DNA from: Hyphomicrobiales bacterium
GTDB taxonomy: Bacteria; Pseudomonadota; Alphaproteobacteria; Rhizobiales; Kaistiaceae
Assembly: GCA_017305815.1 (NCBI GenBank)
Contig: JAFKJZ010000403.1
Location: forward strand, 1 to 5,852
Length of the DNA: 5,852 nucleotides
Direction of reading: 5' to 3'
In this document: piece after piece, positions 1 through 5,852 of the stretch
Position numbering within the stretch: position 1 is the stretch's first letter
Layout: each line of letters opens with the position of its first letter
Made by a program: the position numbers and the translations under genes
The notes under the pieces: model-generated
What the model was told of the DNA's origin: nothing
What the model saw: the letters and a program-made list of their open reading frames with translations, nothing else
Databases searched by the model: none

Positions 1-589
1 CCGCCAGCAGTTCCGCCTCGATGGCGTTGACGACGATGATGTCCACATTCGACGCCAACGCCTCGGAGGGCAGCCGCGCCGGCGCCGCGTTCAGGATCAC
101 CCGGGCGCCCGCCCGCTTCGCCGCCTGGGCGGCGGCGACATTGGCGGCATCTGGCACCTCGTTCTGCAGCACGAGGACGGCTGCTGCGGCAAAGGCATCC
201 TGCGCCGCCGCAACGTCCCGCTCCGACAGCATCAGGTTGGAGCCGGAAACAATCACCGCGCCATAGTCGCCCTCGCCGTCAAAAATAGCGACGCTCATGC
301 CGCTCGATCCGCCGGAGATGACACGGACGAAGCGACGATCCACGCCCTGATCGTCAAGGTTCTGCAGTAGCGTCCGGCCGAAGTCGTCGGCCGCGACGGC
401 GCCGACCATGACGCAGCGCGCGCCCGCCTCCACCACCGCGACGGCCTGGTTTCCGCCCTTGCCGCCGCATTTCGGCTGCCAGGACTGGCCGGCGATCGTC
501 TCGCCCTTGCGCGGGCGCGCCGGGCCGCGGACGATGATGTCATAGTGCAGGCTGCCGAAGACGACGACCGCGGGCGCGCTCTGGTTCAT
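1..589 (-). CDS. PfkB-family carbohydrate kinase, ribokinase-like (C-terminus cut off by window edge)
   Basis: Only the first 196 codons are visible; the frame is open to the left edge, so the C-terminal ATP site and catalytic GAGD region are not seen. The N-terminus reads like ribokinase. It opens with a VVVFGSLHYDIIV strand. The sugar-binding motif GGKGGNQAVA lies at residues 42-51, with the Asn (N47) typical of ribokinases. LQNEVP and ILNAAPA segments follow, then IIVVNAIEAELLA at the end of the visible part, matching the family's 'PNExEAxxL' element. PfkB kinases phosphorylate a sugar with ATP in the cytoplasm; a ribokinase-type member would act on ribose or a related sugar, but the exact substrate is not readable here. 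The start is the ATG at 589-587, which overlaps the stop of the upstream regulator as ATGA, so translation is probably coupled. It is the third visible gene of a leftward operon with the regulator and a sugar isomerase. Confidence 0.93.
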   Translation of the reverse strand, partial: MNQSAPAVVVFGSLHYDIIVRGPARPRKGETIAGQSWQPKCGGKGGNQAVAVVEAGARCVMVGAVAADDFGRTLLQNLDDQGVDRRFVRVISGGSSGMSVAIFDGEGDYGAVIVSGSNLMLSERDVAAAQDAFAAAAVLVLQNEVPDAANVAAAQAAKRAGARVILNAAPARLPSEALASNVDIIVVNAIEAELLA

Positions 590-1461
590 GGAGTTCGGTC
601 TTTCCGATTGGCGGCGACGGCCGACATGGTCTTTTCGAGATTCCGCTCGGCCCGCTGGTAATCCCGCTGCGCGACGGCGACGAAGACGGCGTCGAGGATG
701 TTGAGCTGCGCAATGCGGGCGGCGGCGTTCTCGCCCATCAACGGCGAGCCGAGCGCGGTAGAGCACAGCACGATTTCGGCCTGGCGGGCGAGCGGCGAGC
801 GGTCGTAGTTGGTGATGGCGAGCGTGCGGGCGCCGTTCCGCCGCGCCAGTTGCAGCGCCTCGATCACCGCGGCCGTGTTGCCGGAATGCGAGAAGCCAAT
901 CGCGATGTCGCGCTCGCCGAGCAGCGCCGCCGACATCAGCATCATGTGCGCGTCGTCATGGACGCTGGCGCGCAGGCCGATGCGGAGGAACTTGTGGGCG
1001 ACGTCGCGCGCGATCTGCGCCGACCCGCCGACGCCATAGAAATCCCTCTGGCGGGCGCCGTAGATCGCTTCGACGGCGCGATCGAACGCGTCGAGATCGA
1101 GGATCGCCAGCGTCTCCTCCAGTGCACGGATCGAGGTGCGGAACACCTTCTGGACGATCTCGCGCGACGTATCTTCCGGCGACACTTCCTGGTGCATGGC
1201 GGCGGCCGGCAGGCGGTTATATTGCGAGAGCGCCGAACGGAGGCCGCGATAGCCGTCGAAGCCAAGCTTCTTGGCAATCTTGACCACCATGGCCTCGGAA
1301 ACGCCGGTCGAGTCGGCGATCGCCTTCAGCGCCGTATCCGGCCCGAAATCGCGCATGGCGAGGACGGATTCCACGACATGCGCCTCGCGGGGCGTCAGCG
1401 ACGGCAACATCATGCGGATGCGCGGGCCGACAGAATTCGGGTTTGCGTCGTCGAGGGTCAT
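586..1461 (-). CDS. MurR/RpiR-family transcriptional regulator with SIS domain
   Basis: This 291-residue protein has the two-domain layout and usual length of RpiR regulators. The N-terminal helix-turn-helix domain covers about residues 12-80, beginning at IRMMLPSLTPREAHVV and with the recognition region at TALKAIADSTGVSEAMVVK. The C-terminal SIS domain covers about residues 125-265, including FYGVGGSAQIARD (141-153) and the sugar-phosphate-binding loop GFSHSGNT (189-196). Family members bind operators and respond to a phosphosugar made by the pathway they control. I chose the ATG at 1461 over an in-frame GTG at 1485. The GTG has no Shine-Dalgarno-like sequence before it and would only add eight unconserved residues; the ATG has a purine-rich AGAAAGAA stretch upstream. 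The gene starts 36 bp after the isomerase stop and its stop overlaps the kinase start (ATGA). It is probably the local regulator of this sugar operon, though whether it represses or activates cannot be told. Confidence 0.93.
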   Translation of the reverse strand: MTLDDANPNSVGPRIRMMLPSLTPREAHVVESVLAMRDFGPDTALKAIADSTGVSEAMVVKIAKKLGFDGYRGLRSALSQYNRLPAAAMHQEVSPEDTSREIVQKVFRTSIRALEETLAILDLDAFDRAVEAIYGARQRDFYGVGGSAQIARDVAHKFLRIGLRASVHDDAHMMLMSAALLGERDIAIGFSHSGNTAAVIEALQLARRNGARTLAITNYDRSPLARQAEIVLCSTALGSPLMGENAAARIAQLNILDAVFVAVAQRDYQRAERNLEKTMSAVAANRKDRTP

Positions 1462-1497
1462 CCGCGTTCTTTCTGAGCCCGCCACAAGACGTCGCGA

Positions 1498-2502
1498 TCA
1501 GTTCGCCGGCGCCAGCATCGCCTCCTGCACGATGGCGTTCGACGCGACGGCGTCCTGGCGATCGATCGCCTCGCCGAGGCGGTTGTCGCGTTCCAGCCGG
1601 TCGACGACCTCCAGCATGCGGCGCACGGTGCGGATGTTCACCTCGCATTCGCGCACCGGGTCCAGCCCGGTCATGTCAGGGAACGTGTCGAAATAGATCG
1701 CGCCATCATAGCCGTCGCGCCGGATCTGGCGCAGCAGTTCGATCGTCTGCACCGAATGGACCGCGCCGACCATCAGCCCGTCATCGCGCTTGGCATAGCC
1801 GTCATTCAGATGCACACCGAGCAGGCGGCTGTGGCGGGCAATCAGCGCCGCCGCGAAAGCGGGCTGCTCGTCGGCATAGAGCACATGCGCGAAATCGAGC
1901 GTCACGCCCAGATTGGGCACTCCGGCCTCCCGGATCGCCAGCAGCGTCGTCGCGCAATCCGGCATCAGGCTGTAGGCGCGCGGCTCGTTCGGCTTGTATT
2001 CGATGCTGATGAGACAGTCCGGATCATGCGCACATACTTCACGAATCCCATAGATTTCGTGATCCCAGAGCCGGTCATAGTCGGCCTGGAACGCATAGTC
2101 GAAACCGTCCTGGCCCAGCCAGATGGTCATCAGGTTCGATCCGGCCGCGCGCGCCGCGTCGATGCCGCGCCTGGTGAGATCGATTGCCTCACGGCGCACT
2201 GCGGCATCCGGATTGGTGAATGCGCCCAACTTGAACGCCGGATTGGTGTAGTAGCGCATGGCGAAGCCATTGATCGCCAGCCCCATATCGCCAAGCTTGC
2301 TCGCCAGTTCACGCGGATCCTCGCCGACATGATCGGGATAGTTCAGGTCGAGATCCGTGAGCCCGTCCACCCGGGCCGCCCTTGCCGCCATCTGCAGCAC
2401 GCTCGGCTTCCCCTTCTGGTCCGGCCATTCCGCCTCGGCGCGCGAGGCAAAGGAGTTCAGGCGAGTGGCGAAGCGCAAGCTGTTCACGGCGAAACCCTGC
2501 AT
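1498..2502 (-). CDS. Sugar isomerase/epimerase of the xylose-isomerase-like TIM-barrel superfamily
   Basis: The 334-residue protein belongs to the xylose isomerase-like (AP endonuclease 2) TIM-barrel superfamily. Likely metal and substrate residues appear in barrel order: W128 in TIWLGQDG; E168, K170 and E173 in SIEYKPNEPR; D203 and H206 in LDFAHV; H231 in VHLNDG with D240/D241 downstream; and D272 in YFDTFPD. EYKPNEPR closely resembles the EPKPNEPR element of true xylose isomerases. The Glu-Asp-His-Asp metal set (E168, D203, H231, D272) instead looks like Pseudomonas-type L-rhamnose isomerase and related ketose epimerases. It should therefore interconvert an aldose and a ketose, or epimerise a ketose, in the cytoplasm with a divalent metal; the substrate is unknown. 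The ATG at 2502 begins a conserved-looking FAVNSLRFATR strand, but I see no good ribosome-binding sequence before it. It is the first gene of the leftward operon, upstream of an RpiR regulator and a sugar kinase. Confidence 0.87.
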   Translation of the reverse strand: MQGFAVNSLRFATRLNSFASRAEAEWPDQKGKPSVLQMAARAARVDGLTDLDLNYPDHVGEDPRELASKLGDMGLAINGFAMRYYTNPAFKLGAFTNPDAAVRREAIDLTRRGIDAARAAGSNLMTIWLGQDGFDYAFQADYDRLWDHEIYGIREVCAHDPDCLISIEYKPNEPRAYSLMPDCATTLLAIREAGVPNLGVTLDFAHVLYADEQPAFAAALIARHSRLLGVHLNDGYAKRDDGLMVGAVHSVQTIELLRQIRRDGYDGAIYFDTFPDMTGLDPVRECEVNIRTVRRMLEVVDRLERDNRLGEAIDRQDAVASNAIVQEAMLAPAN

Positions 2503-2512
2503 GACGAGGCGA

Positions 2513-2527
2513 GTGAAGGAAGTTCAC
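2513..2527. repeat. Short perfect inverted repeat GTGAA-n5-TTCAC upstream of the isomerase gene
   Basis: GTGAAGGAAGTTCAC has 5-bp perfect arms around a GGAAG centre, 11 bp upstream of the isomerase ATG. Its right arm shares three bases with the larger AT-rich palindrome next to it. In the mRNA it could form a weak hairpin close to the start codon, or it could be a protein half-site. Arms this short can arise by chance. Confidence 0.3.
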
Positions 2528-2544
2528 ATATTAGTCAATATTTG
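2525..2544. promoter_or_regulatory. Candidate operator: imperfect palindrome in the AT-rich divergent intergenic region
   Basis: CACATATT-AGTC-AATATTTG has 8-bp arms with one mismatched pair and a 4-bp centre. It stands in a distinctly AT-rich patch (about 2521-2550) inside GC-rich DNA, between the divergent isomerase and hydrolase genes. A TAATAT hexamer inside it (2533 to 2528 on the minus strand) could be a -10 element for the leftward operon, though no good -35 is visible. On the plus strand TTCACA (2523-2528) and TAAAGT (2545-2550), 16 bp apart, could form a weak promoter for the hydrolase that straddles the palindrome. The inferred binder is the RpiR regulator encoded in the operon; this rests on position and symmetry only. 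Confidence 0.5.
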
Positions 2545-2691
2545 TAAAGTTTCGGCTCGATCGTGAGGCGGTTGGACAGGGCGCCGGTGCACCGCGATCA
2601 TGCCGCTGCCTGCAATCAGGGCTGGTCTGCCGGCACTCGGCCGCTATCATCCCGGCCTCCACCACGACGGCACCCCTGCCCCTTACCCCAC

Positions 2692-2695
2692 GAGG
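2692..2695 (+). promoter_or_regulatory. Ribosome binding site that fixes the start of the hydrolase gene
   Basis: GAGG lies 5 bases before the ATG at 2701. It supports that start over a frame-compatible ATG at 2563, whose extra 46 residues (rich in Arg, Pro and His) look like translated non-coding DNA and would precede the signal sequence. Confidence 0.7.
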
Positions 2696-2700
2696 CACCG

Positions 2701-3588
2701 ATGACCCGACTGACCGCCAAGGACTTCCATCCCGAGCTGCTGGAGCTCTACGATTTCTACGCGCATGGGAGGATCACCAAGCGGGAATTCCTCGACAGGG
2801 CCGCGAAATTCGCGATCGGCGGCGTCACCGCCGCCTCGATCCTGGCCACGATGAGCCCCAATTACGCGCTGGCCGAGCAGGTCTCGTTCACCGATCCCGA
2901 CATCGTCGCGGAATACATCACCTACCCCTCGCCCAACGGTCATGGCGAGGTGCGCGGCTACCTCGTCCGGCCGGCCAAGGCCGAGGGCAAGCTGCCGGCG
3001 GTCGTCGTCGTGCACGAGAATCGCGGCCTCAACCCCTATATCGAGGATGTGGCGCGCCGCGTCGCCAAGGCCGGCTTCATCGCGCTCGCACCGGACGGCC
3101 TCACCTCGAAGGGCGGCTATCCCGGCAATGACGAGAAAGGTCGCGAACTGCAGCAGCAGGTCGACCCCGAGAAGCTGATGAACGACTTCTTCGCGGCGAT
3201 CGAATTCCTGATGAAGGACGAACGCACCACCGGCAAGGTCGGCATCACCGGCTTCTGCTATGGCGGCGGCGTCGCCAATGCCGCCGCGGTCGCCTATCCC
3301 GAGCTTGGCGCCGCCGTGCCGTTCTATGGCCGCCAGGCAAAGGCCGAGGACGTGCCTCGCATCAAGGCGCCGATCCTGCTCCACTATGGCGAGCTGGATA
3401 CGCGGGTGAACGAAGGCTGGCCGGCCTATGAGGCGGCGTTGAAGGCCAACGGCAAGACCTACGAGGCCTATATCTACCCCGGCGCCAATCACGGCTTCCA
3501 CAACGACTCGACGCCGCGCTACGACGAAGCTGCCGCCGACCTCGCCTGGCGGCGGACGATCGACTGGTTCAAGAAATACCTGGCCTGA
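2701..3588 (+). CDS. Dienelactone hydrolase family protein with Tat-like signal sequence
   Basis: The 295-residue protein is an alpha/beta hydrolase of the dienelactone hydrolase family, of the YghX-like kind with an N-terminal extension. The catalytic triad is visible: nucleophile C186 in the elbow GFCYGGG (184-190), D233 in GELDTRV, and H264 in [10 protein letters not shown]106 in [10 protein letters not shown] matches the conserved Glu that interacts with the active-site Cys in dienelactone hydrolases. The N-terminus holds TKREFLDRA (26-34), a hydrophobic segment (about 37-50) and an A-L-A site (57-59). This resembles a Tat signal with a Lys-Arg pair in place of the usual twin Arg, so export to the periplasm is plausible but not certain. 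The family hydrolyses ester or lactone bonds; the natural substrate is unknown. It is transcribed alone, divergently from the sugar operon, and is followed by hairpins, so it looks monocistronic. Confidence 0.92.
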   Translation: MTRLTAKDFHPELLELYDFYAHGRITKREFLDRAAKFAIGGVTAASILATMSPNYALAEQVSFTDPDIVAEYITYPSPNGHGEVRGYLVRPAKAEGKLPAVVVVHENRGLNPYIEDVARRVAKAGFIALAPDGLTSKGGYPGNDEKGRELQQQVDPEKLMNDFFAAIEFLMKDERTTGKVGITGFCYGGGVANAAAVAYPELGAAVPFYGRQAKAEDVPRIKAPILLHYGELDTRVNEGWPAYEAALKANGKTYEAYIYPGANHGFHNDSTPRYDEAAADLAWRRTIDWFKKYLA

Positions 3589-3606
3589 CGATCCGGCAGT
3601 CTCGCG

Positions 3607-3620
3607 CCGGCGAATGCCGG
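3607..3620 (+). repeat. Small hairpin downstream of the hydrolase gene
   Basis: CCGGC-GAAT-GCCGG forms a perfect 5-bp GC stem with a 4-base loop, 18 bp after the hydrolase stop codon. It sits just ahead of the stronger terminator-like stem and has no T-run of its own. It may stabilise the 3' end of the transcript or may be chance in GC-rich DNA. Confidence 0.4.
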
Positions 3621-3628
3621 ACACGGCA

Positions 3629-3662
3629 CGGCGCCCCATCCGGCGCCGAGCCTTCTTTGTTG
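3629..3662 (+). terminator. Candidate intrinsic terminator of the hydrolase gene
   Basis: CGGCGCC (3629-3635), a 6-base loop and GGCGCCG (3642-3648) make a perfect 7-bp GC stem. It is followed on the plus strand by a T-rich but interrupted tract, CCTTCTTTGTT (3651-3661). It lies 40 bp after the hydrolase stop. On the minus strand no T-run follows the stem, so it is a poor terminator for the converging aldo-keto reductase, though the stem could still slow polymerase. Confidence 0.55.
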
Positions 3663-3682
3663 CTGACGTCGGTGCAGGCCTC

Positions 3683-4729
<1,047 letters not shown>

Positions 4730-4734
4730 CTAAA

Positions 4735-5130
4735 ATGCTGATCTCCGAATTTGCGCGCGCCTGCGGGCTGCCGCTCGACACCATCCGCTTCTACATCTCC
4801 AAGGGGCTGCTGAAACCCGAGCGGAGCCTCAAGGGCGGCTCGAACCCCTATCAGATCTTTCGCGAGGAGGACGTCACCGCCGCCCGGATGATCCGCCTGC
4901 AGCAGACGCTCGGCTATTCGCTCGGCGAGATCCAGGCGCTGAACGACGAGTACCGCGCGGGCGAAGGCTCGTCCGAACGGACGATCGAGATCCTCGAATC
5001 GCAGATCCAGCGGCTGGAGACCCGCAAGGCCGCGATGGACACTGCGCTTTCCTTCCTGCGCGGCAAGGTCGAATGGGTGAAGGCGGGCAAGCCCGCCAAC
5101 GCCCCGCGCCTCGAAGACTACCAGTGCTGA
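4735..5130 (+). CDS. MerR-family transcriptional regulator
   Basis: The 131-residue protein has the size and order of a small MerR regulator. The winged helix-turn-helix begins at once (LISEFARACGLPLDTIRFY, residues 2-20) and continues through SKGLLKPERS and the wing segment NPYQIFREEDVTAARMIRLQQ (about 37-57). A long helix forming the usual antiparallel dimer coiled coil follows at about 80-112. The short tail has only C10 and the terminal C131 as cysteines, with no clustered metal-binding Cys as in MerR, CueR or ZntR, so a metal sensor is unlikely and the inducer is unknown. The ATG at 4735 has AGGG (4725-4728) six bases upstream. It is divergent from an aldo/keto reductase, with a MerR-type promoter and dyad between them, so it most likely activates that reductase and controls itself. 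Its last 13 bp overlap the 3' end of the dehydrogenase gene on the other strand. Confidence 0.93.
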   Translation: MLISEFARACGLPLDTIRFYISKGLLKPERSLKGGSNPYQIFREEDVTAARMIRLQQTLGYSLGEIQALNDEYRAGEGSSERTIEILESQIQRLETRKAAMDTALSFLRGKVEWVKAGKPANAPRLEDYQC

Positions 5131-5852
5131 CCCGAGCGCAGTTCCGCCAGCCCCTCCTCCCGCGACATGACCGGCGCATAGCCGAGTTCACGCCGCGCCT
5201 TGCCGATATCCAGCGTGATCTCGACCGCCGATGTGGCATAGGCCTGCAGCGTCAGCAGCGGCTTGATCCTGCCGCCGGATAGGGTGGCCGCGACATCGCC
5301 GAGCGAGGCGACGACGCGCAGCAGGCGGCGGGGAACCGTCTTGCCGGTCGGCACGATTCCCTGCGTTTCGAGCAAGCGCGACACGAACGCGCGAAATGCG
5401 ACCGGCTCGCCGTCGGAGACGAAATAGACTTCGCCGGCCCGCCCCTTGCGCAGGGCGAGTTCGACAGCGACGGAAAGATTGGCGATGTGGGTGGTCGAGG
5501 TGAGATAGCCGCCACCGTCGATCCAGGCGAACTTGCCCGAACGGGCCGCGGCGCAGAGCTGCGGCAGCGCCGTCGTGTCGTCGCGGCCCCAGACCAGGCG
5601 CGGGCGCAGCACGACCACCTCGAAGCCGGGACCGCCGGCCGCGAGCGCCATGCGTTCTGCCGCCGCCTTGCTGCGCGAATAATTGCCGGCGGGCCTGCGC
5701 GGCAATGGCGCGGTCTCATCGACATGCACAAGCGGCCGCCCGTCGGCGAGGACGGATTCGGTGCTGATCAGGATTCCTCGGCGAAGGCCGGCGGCGCGCG
5801 CGGCCTCGAACACGACCCGTGTCCCCTCCTGGTTGACGCGGGTCTGCTCGCC
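5118..5852 (-). CDS. NAD-dependent epimerase/dehydratase family protein (extended SDR), N-terminus cut off by window edge
   Basis: The frame is open to the right edge; 244 C-terminal residues are visible, and the Rossmann glycine motif lies outside. The visible part starts GEQTRVNQEGTRVVFEAARAAG, matching the 'N-x-x-G-T-x-x-V-L-E-A-A' stretch of extended short-chain dehydrogenases. Catalytic residues are Y58 and K62 in YSRSK (visible numbering), and S33 in STESVL falls 25 residues before the Tyr, the spacing seen in GalE. VLRPRLVWGRDD (81-92) and THIANLSVAVELAL (121-134) are further family landmarks. Such enzymes oxidise, reduce or epimerise sugar-nucleotide, sterol-like or flavonoid-like substrates with NAD(P); the 3-beta-hydroxysteroid dehydrogenase-like group is possible. 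A GTG at 5813 could be mistaken for the start, but the homology-like sequence continues upstream of it. The TAG stop at 5120-5118 lies inside the convergent MerR gene. Confidence 0.92.
   Translation of the reverse strand, partial: GEQTRVNQEGTRVVFEAARAAGLRRGILISTESVLADGRPLVHVDETAPLPRRPAGNYSRSKAAAERMALAAGGPGFEVVVLRPRLVWGRDDTTALPQLCAAARSGKFAWIDGGGYLTSTTHIANLSVAVELALRKGRAGEVYFVSDGEPVAFRAFVSRLLETQGIVPTGKTVPRRLLRVVASLGDVAATLSGGRIKPLLTLQAYATSAVEITLDIGKARRELGYAPVMSREEGLAELRSGQHW

Noticed and set aside
21..543. Short open frames in the kinase region (plus strand 21-266, minus strand 295-543 in another frame)
   Set aside because: They lie within the ribokinase-like gene, whose motifs read continuously in its own frame to the window edge.
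850..1476. 208-residue open frame on the plus strand opposite the RpiR regulator
   Set aside because: It is a compositional shadow of the regulator gene, dominated by Arg, Asp and His runs.
1462..1485. GTG at 1485 as start of the RpiR regulator
   Set aside because: There is no ribosome-binding sequence before it and the eight added residues are outside the conserved domain; it stays a possible alternative.
1756..2547. 263-residue open frame on the plus strand opposite the sugar isomerase
   Set aside because: It is antisense to the well-supported isomerase and ends in the AT-rich intergenic region; no domain is recognisable.
2563..2700. Upstream in-frame extension of the hydrolase from an ATG at 2563
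   Set aside because: The extra 46 residues have no recognisable motif, would bury the signal sequence, and the ATG at 2701 has a good GAGG ribosome site.
2683..3639. 318-residue open frame on the minus strand opposite the hydrolase
   Set aside because: It is antisense to a gene with a clear catalytic triad; long open antisense frames are expected in GC-rich DNA, and the translation shows no recognisable domain.

Overview
This 5.85 kb window is gene-dense, GC-rich bacterial chromosome. Codon use, protein families and gene arrangement suggest an alphaproteobacterium, probably of the Hyphomicrobiales (Rhizobiales) type. No sequence search was possible, so the lineage is inferred. I see no RNA genes, insertion sequences, CRISPR arrays or phage genes.

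Left part (1-2502, minus strand). This is a leftward carbohydrate operon. In transcription order it holds a xylose-isomerase-like TIM-barrel sugar isomerase/epimerase (1498-2502), an RpiR/MurR-family regulator with a sugar-phosphate-sensing SIS domain (586-1461), and a ribokinase-like PfkB sugar kinase that runs off the left edge (1-589). Regulator and kinase overlap by ATGA, which implies translational coupling. The likely logic is that the isomerase converts a sugar, the kinase phosphorylates it, and the regulator senses a phosphorylated intermediate. The sugar cannot be named from the sequence. An AT-rich patch with an imperfect palindrome (2525-2544) lies just upstream and is a plausible operator.

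Middle (2701-3588, plus strand). A divergently transcribed dienelactone-hydrolase-family alpha/beta hydrolase has a Tat-like signal sequence and a Cys-Asp-His triad. Hairpins, one resembling an intrinsic terminator, follow it.

Right part (3683-5130). An aldo-keto reductase (minus) and a MerR-family regulator (plus) are divergently transcribed. Between them is a textbook MerR-type control region: -35 and -10 elements 19 bp apart on the reductase side, with a perfect 6-bp dyad (GACCAT-n5-ATGGTC) in the spacer. The regulator therefore very probably controls the reductase.

Right edge (5118-5852, minus strand). An extended short-chain dehydrogenase (NAD-dependent epimerase/dehydratase family) lacks its N-terminus because the window ends. 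Its 3' end overlaps that of the MerR gene by 13 bp.

Overall this is an ordinary metabolic and regulatory region. I found no convincing evidence of a new kind of biological system. The best leads are the two regulatory sites and the unassigned substrate of the sugar operon.
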